A DNA stretch of 64,000 nucleotides from Imbricaverruca yamaguchii (Eukaryota; Arthropoda; Thecostraca; Neoverrucidae): contig JAOTOL010001553.1 in the NCBI GenBank assembly GCA_034440575.1, positions 1,532,501-1,596,500 of the forward strand. Reading direction: 5' to 3'. Every line of letters starts with the position of its first letter. The stretch's first letter is position 1. The notes under the pieces are model-generated. The model did no database searches, had not been told where the DNA came from, and was given only the letters and a program-made list of their open reading frames with translations. The translations under genes were made by a program, and so were the position numbers. Below are positions 39,901 through 54,100 of this stretch, piece by piece.

Positions 39901-42900
39901 AAGGGAAAGATACCTCTATGTTACCTAATCAGTCAAAGGCTGGGCGACGGTCGACGGTGCCAATGCATGCCAGGTTTACTGGGTGCGCCTACTGGGAGTC
40001 CGGCGGGTACAAGGGAGGCTGGGCACACGCAGCGTCAGACGTCCAGTTCGCGAATGACACGCAGGTCGCACATGACGGTCGGCAGCACGGCGCGCCGAGC
40101 ATGCACGCGTCCTGCTGACTGCTAAGTCCAGTCTAAGTCTAACTAAGTCTAGTCCAGCCTGCTAAGCAGGCCGATCAGACTTGGGCGGACCAGTCACTGC
40201 TCGCTCGCAGGTCACTGCTGCTACACCAGGTGTAGCAGTCACTGCTCCGTCACTGCAGATGTAGCACCAGTCACTGCTCCGTCCATCCCGCGGCTGTCTG
40301 CCGGAGCGGACAGCGCCGCGGTCGTTCGGTAGGCGTGCCACCAATTCGAGACGGGGCCCGAGAGGGAGGACGTGCCACCTATTTCGAGACGGGGCCCTAG
40401 AGGGAGGACGTGCCACCTATTTCCAGACGGGGCCCGAGAGGGAGGACGTGCCACCTATTTCGAGACGGGGCACGAGAGGGAGGACGTGCCACCTATTTCG
40501 AGACGGGGCCCGAGAGGGAGGACGTGCCACCTATTTCCAGACGGGGCCCGAGAGGGAGGACGTGCCACCTATTTCGAGACGGGGCCCGAGAGGGAGGACG
40601 TGCCACCTATTTCGAGACGGGGCCCGAGAGGGAGGACGTGCCACCTATTTCGAGACGGGGCCCGAGAGGGAGGACGTGACGCCTGAATTTGAGCGAACGT
40701 CCGGCCGCGTGGGTGGTGAGTCAGGCCGAGATAGCAGCAAATGAGACAAGCTATCCCCGAGGCACGGAGCGCCGGCCTCCGCCGGCGGTCAGAGATAGCA
40801 GCGTGCCCCGGGTTCACCGCCGTGTCCGTTCCGAGATGTGTTTTCCTTGATGGTCCCCTGGAGGCGTGACGTTTGGCTGTCGGCCAGGCGCTGCAGACCA
40901 ATCCTGCGTTTTCAGTGCACGTAATGTGGTGTATCGTGTATGGTTTGGTGAACATAGTATGATGATGAACGGTAAGTTATATATCAATTGAGTGAACAAT
41001 GGTGCTTTTATCAAAAGTTCAAAGGCATTTCCAGACGCGTACTAAAAGTACTAAGAGTTCACTCAACTGATATATCTTGCCGGTCATCATCATACTATTT
41101 TACCAATCTGCCTCTCCGATAATTCAAAACGTAGAAATGGTTTGTTAATAATCAACAGAACATGCCAAATTGGAGGTGAAGTCAGCTAAAAATATAACTA
41201 CACTAGCACGTCAATGACACCAATGACACGAATGTCAGTGCGAAGCGGGTCGGTGAACTATACACGTAAGCTATTTCAGAGACCTCTCAAAGCCGCAATA
41301 GAAGTGGGAACTTCCAGCTTCACCAGTATATTGGATCACATAAAATGTTGGTCTTTGGTGAGAAGGCCATGAAGGTCAGTGCAACGGGCGCGCAAGACGA
41401 TGCCAGCTGCAACACCGTCTACCCTGCCAAACGGCACATGGCCAAGTGTTGTTTGAGCGTTCCTGATGCCCCTGGAGGGCACATGACCAGAAGAAGATTA
41501 CGAGGTGAGATATAGCGATGAACCCTTTGGACTCCTTGCATGCAAATAACGCATGACATTGTACGCGTCTCGCATGCAGAGGTTGGATATTATAAAGTCA
41601 CAGCCGGTGCTCATACGCTAGAAAGTGGTAGCCTGGTTCTGTGTGGTGAGCGAGCCGCATCAAGAATTTATACTACACCCTCTTAATTCGCACGCAATGA
41701 CATCTGTTTCCAATGAAGACACAACCGACAGCTGCCTATAAACACCTGTTTCCTTCGCTGGTAGAACACATTCGAAGCCTGGCAGCGTGATGGCGCTCGG
41801 CCCTGCTACTCACTCATCTTCAGAGTCATTGCATCTCGGAGGATTGTGCATTATTCATAAAATCGCCGTGGGAATGACGTCATGGCCATATTTCACCGGC
41901 ACTGCGCGTGAGTAATGGGTCTCATTTGAATGCAGCTCACAAAGGCGATGGCGAATCTAGATAGCCAATTAGCGCTAATACATGCAAAAATGATTGATGT
42001 CGTGTGCTTAATATGGTGTACGTGGTATGATAACTGCACTGGCTACCATCAGGTGATTTTACTGAATGTGGACTCTCAGCAAGCATGACCATTCCATTCT
42101 GTGGAAGCGTGGGTTGTTCTATGTAGTGTGATGACTTCCAAATACGACGTTAATCATTTTTCATTCCTCGAACAGCAAGGTTGGAGCTATAAATGCGTTA
42201 TCGGACCCGGAGCGCTAAAGTTGATGAAGTCCTAATGATTTCATAGCGCTGGCCTGTAACATACTTGGTTAAAGAAGCAAATTGGAGAGATTTGGCCAAA
42301 CCTTCGAAGTACGCCAAGCCCACACCAACAGATAGCAAGCTCAGCATTTGCCTGCCCGCCATCCCTGGTTAGCATCTATTCCAGGTCATTATCGACACTG
42401 CATTGTGAGAGTCGTTCTGCAGGCGCCTCTCGACCACCAACTGAAACTCAAGCGTCGGGCGATAGCTACTTACTATAGCGTCGCTAGTAGCGAAGCACAC
42501 CGTTTGAACACTCAATCCCATCGTGCCAAAACTTGAACCGATTGGCCGCATGTGCCTGAGAAGGTCCCACAGGTGACATTGCTGCTGGAGTCCATCATTC
42601 ATATCCGCTGGCTATCGGCTGAGCCTGGATGACCTACGAAGCTGAAGGGCGGTGGGCTAGCCACGGGTGGTCCGGGGAGTCCCGATATCGGCCCGGTTAG
42701 CATAGACGGCGGCGCACCGGGAGCTGTTGGACACGTGACGACAGGGCCGGGCGGTCAAGGACGGGCAAACGTGGCCCAGAGGTCAGGCAGTGGGGTCAGG
42801 TGGCAGGGACAGCAACCCGGGGAAACGGACCGGGGGCCACGGGCTGCTAAAGAGGACCACGACCAAGAGGCGTAGAGGCGTACCACACCAAACAGGCCGG

Positions 42901-45900
42901 CAACATGTTTCAGGCGTGTTCACTAGGAGCAAGGACTAGAGGCAGCTGCAGGGAGCATAAACCAACAACACCGATCAGAACAGGGTCTGGGACAATGATC
43001 CAAACAAATGCGTTGCAGGCAGACAAAACAGACAAGGCTGTAGGACAACCGCATGTAGATCTAGTAAAAATCAACATAAACGATGTCATCACTGAATGAT
43101 GTAGGATAAGGAGTAGGACCAGGAGCGACATACAAGAATTACGCACGGTGTCCATAGGTAATAAGCAGCGATAGCTATTGGGAGCACGGTCCACAGATCA
43201 GGACCGGCGACCAGCAACACAGCAAATACACATCAGCAGAACCGGCGACCAGCAGCATAACCAATACACATCAGCAGGGACGGGGACCAGCAACACAGCC
43301 AACACACATCAGCAGGACCGGCGACCAGCAACACAGCCAATACACATCAGCAGAACCGGCGACCAACAGCATAACCAATACACATCAGCAGGACCGGCGA
43401 CCAGCAACACAGCCAATGCACATCAGCAGGACCGGGGACCAGCAACACAGCCAACACAGATCAGCAGGGCCGGCGACCAGCAATACAGCCAACACACATC
43501 AGCAGGACCGGGGACCAGCAACACAGCCAACACACATCAGCAGGACCGGGACCAGCAACACAGCCAATACACATCAGCAGAAACGCATATCATTTGTTTA
43601 TTGGGTGGCATAAGACGCACTTTATGTACAACCACGGCCACTGGCGCCGCCCACATTGCTTCTCCGATGAGCCGCGGGATTGGGAAATGTTCCGGGTGGT
43701 GCGAGTGCCGAGCCTGGGACCTTGTCGTCCAAAGCTGAACCCTAAGCCACTCGGCCACCCCCGCCGCTAGGAACACAGATTTCAGACGGCACCCACCAGC
43801 CAGTCGGTGTCGGCGCGCGTCTCCAGCAGCCTGACGGGGGACGTCCCGTGGTGTGCAGAGGTCAGCGTGAGTCGGGGTCGGCCATTGCACGCCTGCAGAG
43901 TGGCCAGGTCGCCACCGTCCTGCACTGCCACGGCACACACACAGAGCGCTTCCGGCTCGTCCGGAGTGCATTGTCGTGTCCGGATCTCCACCTGTCGAGT
44001 CACGACACACGTTTGTCAACATCGGATACGGATACGTGTGTGTCGGAGAAAAATCCCGGATTCCACCCGCCTGGTCACGACACATGTCAACATAATACGG
44101 GTGTGTGTCGGTGAAGACTCCGGATCTCCACCCTGTCGTCGACACATGTCAACATCGGATACGGATACGTGTGTGTCGGTGGAGACTCCGGATCTCCACC
44201 CGTCTGGTCACGACACATGTCAACATCAGACACGGTTACATGTGTGTCGGTGAAGACTCCGGATCTCCACCCGTCTGGTCACGACACATGTCAACATCAG
44301 ACACGGGTACATGTGTGTCGGTGGAGACTCCGGATCTCCCCGCATGGTCCACATGTCAACATCAGACACGGTTACATGTGTGTCGGTGGAGACTCCGGAT
44401 CTCCACCCGTCTGGTCACGGCACATGTCAACATCAGACACGGGTACATGTGTGTCGGTGAAGACTCCGGATCTCCACCCGTCTGGTCACGACACATGTCA
44501 ACATCAGACACGGGTACGTGTGTGTCGGTGAAGACTCCGGATCTCCACCCGTCTGGTCACGACACATGTCAACATCAGACACGGGTACATGTGTGTCGGT
44601 GAAGACTCCGGATCTCCACCCGTCTGGTCACGACACATGTCAACATCAGACACGGGTACATGTGTGTCGGTGAAGACTCCGGATCTCCACCCGTCTGGTC
44701 ACGACACATGTCAACATCAGACACGGGTACATGTGTGTCGGTGAAGACTCCGGATCTCCACCCGTCTGGTCACGACACATGTCAACATCAGACACGGGTA
44801 CATGTGTGTCGGTGAAGACTCCGGATCTCCACCCGTCTGGTCACGACACATGTCAACATCAGACACGGGTACATGTGTGTCGGTGGAGACTCCGGATCTC
44901 CACCCGTCTGGTCACGACACATGTCAACATCAGACACGGGTACGTGTGTGTCGGTGAAGACTCCGGATCTCCACCCGTCTGGTCACGACACATGTCAACA
45001 TCAGACACGGGTACGTGTGTGTCGGGACTCCGGATCTCCACCCGTCGGGTCACGGCACATGTCAACATCAGACACGGGTACAGTGTGTCGGTGAAGACTC
45101 GGATCTCCACCCGTCTGGTCACGGCACATGTCAACATCAGACACGGGTACATGTGTGTCGGTGAAGACTCCGGATCTCCACCCGTCGGCCCAAAAAATTA
45201 AAAATAAAAACGGGTACATGTTGTCGGTGAAGACTCGTCCACCCGTCGGTCACGACACATGTCAACATCAGACACGGGTACGTGTGTGTCGGTGAAGACT
45301 CCGGATCTCCACCCGTCGGGTCACGGCACATGTCAACATCAGACACGGGTACGTGTGTGTCGGTGAAGACTCCGGATCTCCACCCGTCGGGTCACGACAC
45401 ATGTCAACATCAGACACGGGTACATGTGTGTCGGTGGAGACTCCGGATCTCCACCCGTCTGGTCACGGCACATGTCAACATCAGACACGGGTACATGTGT
45501 GTCGGTGGAGACTCCGGATCTCCACCCGTCTGGTCACGGCATAGAGTGTGTTCGGGGGACTCCCTTTTCCCCCCTTTTACACATGTCAACATCAGACACG
45601 GTTACATGTGTGTCGGTGAAGATCGGGCTGTGTGGAGGCATTTGTGTTTGCAAGATAGAGGTGTGGAGATGTGTGCTGGCGATGGTCAGGTTGTGAAAAT
45701 TTGCGTTTGTAAGATCAGGGTGCAGATAGTATCGATGAGCATGAGACCGTGGAAATATATGTACCTGTGAAGATCAGAGTGCAGACATATGTGAAGATGA
45801 GCGTAGAAATATGTGCTTCGATGAAGAATGGAGTGTGGGGATAAGTGGGTTGGTGACGTTTAGGGCATGGAAACCTGTGTAGCCATGACAACCACAATAT

Positions 45901-48900
45901 GGTGCGGGAAGTACTTCGTATGAGAAAAACGGATTTCAGGAGGAACTCCACTCTTGGGTTGTCACTATACACGTACATAGTTGAAATATAATTTCCACCA
46001 TTTCTGAGTGCACAATGAACGAATATTCTCCATAATATCCTGCATTCTCAATCGTGTCGTTGTTTCAGTTGTCATGTTCCTCGCATCGTAACTGATGCTG
46101 CTTTACAGGTCTGGTCATGCTTCAACCACATTGAAGCTTATGACAGCTTGTGTTTTCCAGTCATCTTGTGTCAACATTACAAAGTGGTATGGAGTGGAGG
46201 AGGCGCGTCATTTAATTGTTTTAAGCCGATGCGTAACGATGTGAAGGCGGTCAAAATAGCGCGGTCTTCTTCACACGGAGTGAACAGTCTTTGCCTTTTT
46301 ACCACTTGTAATCACCCAGCTCGAATGCTGAAACACGATTAAAAGATTCATCACGCTCATTGACAACTTCGTGGGGAAGCTATTGGCATTGTGGGTTCTG
46401 ATGAGACAGCAACGTCCGAGGACACAGCTCGAAAGACCTAGCAGCGAGTGCCGTAGGCAGGCTCCAACACTGACAGCCGAGTGACAAAGTCCAGCGACGG
46501 ACAGTGCGACAGTGAATGTTGAAGAGTCGTGTGGTCCATCACAGCGCATCAAACCCAGCCCAGACTATCCTAGTCATCACCGCACCGAGAGTCACAGGAC
46601 CACCAGCCAGCAGGCCAAGATGCTGTCTTTCGCCTCGATATCGACTCCGCCGGAGGAGCGCAATCACAGCCCAACGACGCGAACATTTCACCCATGGTGG
46701 CGGACTTGATAGACTCTCCAGACAGCCATTTCCGGTCTGTTACAGGCAATTGTTGGAACTGCGGCGGCATGGGTGGCAGGGTCATGTGGCCGAGATTCCG
46801 CCCATTATCCCGGCTTTGGGGCGGCTGGCTGACTGAATGCATGACTGAATGAATGCATGAAGTAGAGAAGGAGAGAAGGTGAGGCGTGGGTGGAAGGATG
46901 GACGGATGGACGGATGGACGGATGGACGGATGGACGGATGGACGGATGGACGGATGGACGGATGGACGGATGGACGGATGGACGGATGGACAGATGGACG
47001 GATGGACGGATAGACGGATGGACGGATGGACGGATGGACGGATGGACGGATGGACAGATGGATGGACGGATGGACGGATGGACGGATGGACGGATGGACG
47101 GATAGACGGATGGACGGATGGACGGATGGACGGATGGACGGATGGACGGATGGACGGATGGACGGATGGACGGATGGACGGATGGACGGATGGACGGATG
47201 GACGGATGGACGGATGGACGGATGGACGGATGGACGGATGGACGGATGGACGGATGGACGGATGGACGGATGGACGGATGGACGGATGGACGGATGGACG
47301 GATGACTGGATGGATGAACGGCGAATGAATAAATGACTGGATGGATGGATGAACGTACCGATCGATGAATGAATGGAGCGATGAATAAATGCATACACGA
47401 ATGATTGACTAACTGATTGACTCACAGACTGACTGCGTAAACACGCGAGTGAGTGAATAAATGAATGGACAGATGGACGGATGGACGGGTGAACGGATGC
47501 ATGAATGGACGAATGAATAAGTGAATGGATGGACGGTAGACGCCTGGATCGAAGAATTAATTGATCGACGAATGAATGGACATACGATTGGATGCATGAC
47601 TGACCCGTACGGCGGCGGCTGAGTCGGTGTAGAGTACGTAGTCCCCGGCACCGTGCAGCCGTCGGGTGGAGCCGTCCCAGCGGACCACGTGACTGGCGGG
47701 CACCAGCTGACACAGGGCACGCTCGACAGCTGCCAGCTGCGGGACCAGCAGCGTGTCAGTGGTCAGAAGCAGCTGCGGAAGCTCGTACCTGGCTGGCGCT
47801 GGCGCTCATTAATGCTCTCGTTCTCTTCAGACGTTCTCTTCAAACGCCGGTACGTTTGGCTGCATGCAATTTCGTTGCGACGTTGAGAGCGCTATGGTGC
47901 ACTGCGGCGTGCACTGCAGTGCGGTTGACATGTACAAGGTGTTAATCAGTTTCACTGATGGTCGGAAATGGTCCCGACAGTGAGGGCACTGGAGTTTCCT
48001 GGAGACTAGTCTATTGTGAGGGCAACGGTATTTAACTCTGTGAGCGCGCCGAGAAGCGCATCAGAAAACGACTCGACTCCAGGTTCAGAAACATTACTAC
48101 AGTGCAATTAGTGAGGCATCCACTTAAGAAAATGGCGTGGCAAGAGGATTGCAGGATTTCTCGGGTGGAAGCCAAGCTGATTAAGCGAGCTTTCTGGAAA
48201 ATTGCAATCCGTCAGGAAGATGCAAGGGAAATGAAAAGTATACTGAGAAGCGTAAAATGGAATGGAAGCAACCAGCACCATTTTCACACATGCCATGCTT
48301 CGTTACCCTACCGGCAATGATCATAGAGCATCTAGATGGTGGCGGGATAACGATCAAATACATCAACATATTTCTCTTGCAAGCTGTCGCATGGCACGGC
48401 TCCCCGAAACAGCCCTTGGCACGGCTGCCCGGGGCAGGCTTTGACACGGCTTCCCGGGGCAGGCTTTGGCACGGCTTCCCGGAGCAGGCTCTGGCACGGC
48501 TCCCCGAAACAGCCCTTGGCACGGCTGCCCGGGGCAGGCTTTGACACGGGTTCCCGGAGCAGGCTTTGGCACGGCTGCCCGGGTCAGGCTCTGACACGGC
48601 TGACCGGGGCAGGCTGTGGCACGGCTGCTCGGAGCAGGCTCTGGCACGGCTACCCGGAGCAGGCTCTGACACGGCTGCCCGGGGCAGGCTTTGGCACGGC
48701 TGCTCGGAGCAGGCTCTGGCACGGCTCTCTGTGATGGAGAGCTGTGCAGCCTTACACTCCACTTCATCATGGTGAACGAACACACAATGCATCCCACCCC
48801 GCCGCTCCGTGGCGGGCGAACACACAATGCATCCCACCCCGTCGCCCCGTGGCGGGCTTCTGGCTGCGTATTTCGCGAGACTGCCGAGCGGAAATTGCGC

Positions 48901-51079
48901 TCTGAATCATCGGCCACATCGGGCTGAAAAAGAGCGCAGGCCCATTACCGACACGGCGCGGAGGAGAACTTCGACACTGAATGCTATCTGCGCGAGTCCG
49001 TGTCATAGGTCGCCACGTTTGCCACTGGCAGACTCGGTGCACCCATCCACCCAGCTACCCCGGTCGTTACCATTTCATGATCCGTGTAGAGCAGAGCCGG
49101 GCTCTGGCAAGCTGCTCAGGTCAAACAGCATGCACAGCGAACCAATTGCTGTCGTACTGCCGGATAGCTCGCAGCTGAAGAAGTCGAGTTCAGTCGGCCG
49201 GGAGTTCGATCCACACCCTAGATCACTGTCATTGATTTTGATTGTCTGGCACACCGGACATTTGCCGGACTCGTTGATCATACATAAGGCTAAAAAATAC
49301 ACAGCTGAATGTTCGCATTTGTGTACAGCATATTAATTCGCTTGAAGATATTCACAGCGCATTTCCACATGTATTTGCAGCTAATCATCATCATGTGTCA
49401 ACCCACTTGTTATTCGTTCGTTATCGCATATCTTACACGAATTATTCACACATGGACAACAACTGAAAGTAAGTTCCTATTGCAAGTACACTGCTGTTCT
49501 GTATTGCATTGCATCACTTTTGATGAACGCATTACTTTTTATGATACTTCTCGGTGGTACTGAATGACCATAATATCTCTTGGGTTTGACATATTTTCAG
49601 ACATTTGCCTGACAGCGATCTAGTCTACCACCGCTGGGAACTATGCCACACCTCCCAGAGGTGAAGTGAGTTGCGTTGAAGCTATTTCAAGCAAGTCGCG
49701 TTTGCTCGGATCACTTGAATGACCAACTGCGCGATGAAATCGCTGTAAAAGCTGGCATCTGTCAGCTTTGCCGATGTTTTCGTCTTTCTCGACTGTTCTG
49801 AAATGTGGATTAAAGATTTCTTCACTGGCTTTGTTCTTTCGATTTTCTCCAACAACCAGCTCGGCTTCGTTACAGTCATGTCAAACCGAATGTCTTCACT
49901 TCACAGTTGTGGACTTTGCAACTGATCGACTTTGCTCACATTTTGGAAGGAACTCCCCAGCCTTAGACAAGAGTACATCCCTAGGAACGAGACGCCGCGC
50001 TAAGAAATAACTTAGCATTGCAATTCGCTGGATTAAGAAACGGCTTGAAATGCCAAACAATGTGCATCAAGGCAACAACTTTGCCAGCAGATTTACGCCC
50101 AGAACAGTGGTGAACATGACAATACTTGTTTATTTCATTCACGTGGTGCGGAGGGCAATTTTACCCACCTGGCATTGCACCGAGGTACCACCTGAACCGC
50201 TCACCCGATCACTTTGAAAGGTTTTCCACACCTTTCATCTCGTAGCTTGCGCACATTGTGTAAAGTGTGTGCTCCAGGCTCTTAAGGAAGTCGTGTTGAA
50301 ACTAGGGTATGACCTCGTCTTAATACAGTTTTAGATGCACATTGAAATATTCTTCACAAACCAACCATACAAGATACAATCAAAACGTAAATTAGGACAG
50401 ATATACATATGATCAAAGTAAAATGCAAAATACTCAATGTGACCCTAAAGCAGGTCTCTGGGGCATATGAAGGTTAAAACTAGAACAGTGTTTCTCACTG
50501 CATAAATTCGCTAGTGGACAATTTTGTTCTGGAAAACTGGGAATAAAGTGGAAAATTAAAGTTTCTAAAAGCGTTCCAGGTTTCAAATCCAAGTCTGATC
50601 AGGGTATTTACATACAATCTAAAACATCACGTATGCCAGGCTCTCTAGAACCTAAATATGGACTATTACTACTTCAAAATGGCTAAGCAATGACAATCAT
50701 GCAGGCTGGGTTCATTTCTGATCTGATCATTGTCCAGGATCTCAATTTCAACTATTTTAATTTTGTCGTAAGTATTTCGTAAACTATCGGGAAATAAACT
50801 CATACCCTTTTCTTTTCTGCGAAAACGTCATATATTGGCTTTGGTTTGGCGATCCTCATTACCTTTTATTAATTGTCATCTCTTTCGCTAATCGTCATCT
50901 TCAACACTCCTTCACATATTCCAGGTATTTGACCTTGACGGGATCGATGACCTGGATATGTGCACGTATTGCTTGTGTTAAATCAAGTTTTCAGGTTGCA
51001 TATCACCAATATTGAAGCATGAAATTACATTTATTTACGACCAGGGTTAGCGCATATTTCGAATATATCGATGTGGGTG

Positions 51080-51152
<73 letters not shown>

Positions 51153-54100
51153 TATATGCTAGCTATGCAACCATGTATATTGGAAGGACGAGTTTATCTA
51201 TCTAAGGTTTTCGCTTGCCTTTACCCGATCGTCGCTTATGTGGCATGCTAATCCTTGGTGATCAATCGCAGGATCCCCAATGCTACCGATAGGATTCGCC
51301 GGTTAATTTCCCGGAAGCTGCTGAAGCCCAGGACACCGTTCTACGGTAATAACTCACCGGGACGGGCCATATCCGAACTCGTTCGATACAACTTCGGCCT
51401 CAATCTACGCTAACGGCGGACGTATTTTCATTCATCAGCAAGACAGGATGGGCAGTATTGTCAACAGCGAGCTACTTAGAAAAATATTTCGCAAAACTGG
51501 CGTGAGATATCAGGACACGGCGGCAATGCGCGCCGGGAAAATAGACAGCAGATGGGATTCGCCGGATGAGCACGATCGAGGAGAGACTACACGAGCGGAG
51601 ACTACGGGACGGCTGAGACGTGACAGGCATAGACACCGCATTGCAGCTCACGTGGCTAAATCCAGACGGCGAGTCTCACACTGACCTGGCATCACTTTGA
51701 TACGTGACGCTTCCTGGCGCCGTGAGCGCCTCGTTCAGAGTGGCTCCGGTGAAACTGGGGTCCATCGGCAAGCCACCGATGCCAGGATTGGTGAGAGGAC
51801 CGATTTCCTTCCATGCGACATGCCGAAATGTCGTCTCGGCAACAGCGAGTGATAATGCAAGTTGGCCATCGAGGACGAGGACGTTATCAGGGACGAGGCG
51901 TTCGAAGTAAAAGTGCCGGAACAGGGTACATTGTTCGTGAATTGGGGTGGATCATACCGCTTCCTGAACACTGAATCCACATCCCTCCCAATAAAGTATT
52001 TGCATCGCTTCTCTTGATGAGTCTTCATGAAGTCTTCAAATATAACAACAGTATCTTGTTGACAAGCATCATGCTGGTATGGTCGCTATTGGGGATTGTG
52101 ATACACGGACAAGTTTTCGGACAATTCCGGGTAAGAGGATTACATATGGTGAGATCTGATGCATAATATCGGTTGATAAGTGCAGGCATTTTGCATCGTT
52201 ATCATTCAAATAGTTATCCCAAAGTTATGCATCTCAAAATGAACAAAAATGGTGCTTGCATGAGTTCGCTGTTGGATCAAAGTTTCGTTGCAAAAAGATG
52301 GCACGCTTGGCGACACCATTTCCATGACGAATTTTTACATCCTACTGTACGCGTGTCGTCATCTCACACCCAAGGAAAAGCCATTACGTGAACACTGTGC
52401 CGGAGCCTAACGTGAACACGTGCCGGAGCCTACTGTCCGGACAGCGGTCTGACCTGAGGCGGCATTCCGGCAAGAAGCGGCGCTGTGACAGGCCGGCCTG
52501 CGATCGCGCGCGCCGCGGCATCGATTCCGCAGACGGCGGCCGGCCCGCGGCGGGCGGCGTGCCGCGGGTCGGACCGTCCCCGAGAGGACTGAACTGGCTC
52601 CACTCGAGAGAGCGGATGGTGGTCGGACAGGACTCGACTCGATTGGCGGAGAGCGGATCGTGGTCGGACAAGGCTCGACTCGATTTGTGGAGGGCGAATC
52701 GTGGTCGGACAGGGCTCGACTCGGCTGGCGGAGAGCGGGTGGTGGTTGGACAGGGCTCGACTCGGCTGGCGGAGAGCGGGTGGTGGTCGGACAGGGCTCG
52801 ACTCGGCAGAGCGGGTGGTGGTCGGACAGGGTCGACTTGGCTGGCGGAGAGCGGGTGTTGGTCGGACAGGGCTCGACTCGGCTGGCGGAGAGCGGGTGGT
52901 GGTCGGACAGGGCTCGACTCGGCTGGCGGAGAGCGGGTGGTGGTCGGACAGGGCTCGACTCGGCTGGCGGAGAGCGGGTGGTGGTCGGACAGGGCTCGAC
53001 TCGGCTGGCGGAGAGCGGGTGGTGGTTGGACAGGGCTCGACTCGGCTGGCGGAGAGCGGGTGTTGGTCGGACAGGGCTCGACTCGATGCGGCCGCGGCGC
53101 TGCGACGGCGACTGAACCGGACGCCGAGACGTCACGTCACGCCACGTCAGTTACGTCAGACACGTCACGTTACCGGTCACACTGGCCACATCAACCACGT
53201 CAATCACATCAAATTAGTCACGTCACGTCATCTCGTGTCCATCAACACTCAGCGTCATGTAAAGTCACACCACACCACGTCATGTCAAGTCACACCACAT
53301 CACGTCGGGCAGCCGCGCGTGCGAGGCCCGGGCGGACTCGGGCCACGGCCGCGTGCCGCCCTGGCCGTCAGCCGCCGCACGACACGCTCACGTGACGTCA
53401 GTGCGTGACGTCAGCTGACGCCAGTGCAGCGCCGGCGTCAGCCCAGCTGTCAGCCGATGATTTAGTGGCGCCGCGCTGACAGCTGCGACAGTGTGACGCC
53501 CGCTGGCCCTGGTCTGGCGCGGCTAGAAGGTCCACCAGCTAGCGGCAGTGTGACGCCCGCGGGCCCTGGTCTGGCGCGGCTAGAAGTGCCACCGGCTAGC
53601 GGCAGTGTGACGCCCGCGGGCCCTGGTCTGGCGCGGCTAGAAGTTCCACCAGCTAGCGGCAGTGTGACGCCCGCGGGCCCTGGTCTGGCGCGGCTAGAAG
53701 GTCCACCAGCTAGCGGCAGTGTGACGCCCGCGGGCCCTGGTCTGGCGCGGCTAGAAGTGCCACCGGCTAGCGGCAGTGTGACGCCCGCGGGCCCTGGTCT
53801 GGCGCGGCCAGAAATGCCACCAGCTAGCGGCAGTGTGACGCCCGCGGGCCCTGGTCTGTGGCGGCCAGAAATGCCACCAGCTAGCGGCAGTGTGACGCCC
53901 GCGGACCCTGGTCTGTGGCGGCCAGAAATGCCACCAGCTAGCGGCAGTGTGACGCCCGCGGGCCCTGGTCTGTGGCGGCCAGAAATGCCACCAGCTAGCG
54001 GCAGTGTGACGCCCGCGGGCCCTGGTCTGGCGCGGCTAGAAGTTCCACCAGCTAGCGGCAGTGTGACGCCCGCGGGCCCTGGTCTGGCGCGGCTAGAAGT

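Noticed and set aside
39990..40110. Cys-rich minus frame ([19 protein letters not shown]) after a good CAG acceptor
   Set aside because: The VWD exons on either side join in phase without it and it runs into a stop; chance is likely.
46886..47713. MDGWTDGR / HPSIRPSV repeat ORFs
   Set aside because: Translation of an 8-bp microsatellite in three frames.
52450..52595. Minus-strand candidate exon ending [25 protein letters not shown] with donor GTCAGA
   Set aside because: Phase is compatible with the VWDE-like gene, but composition is GC-driven, other frames are equally open and no motif supports it.
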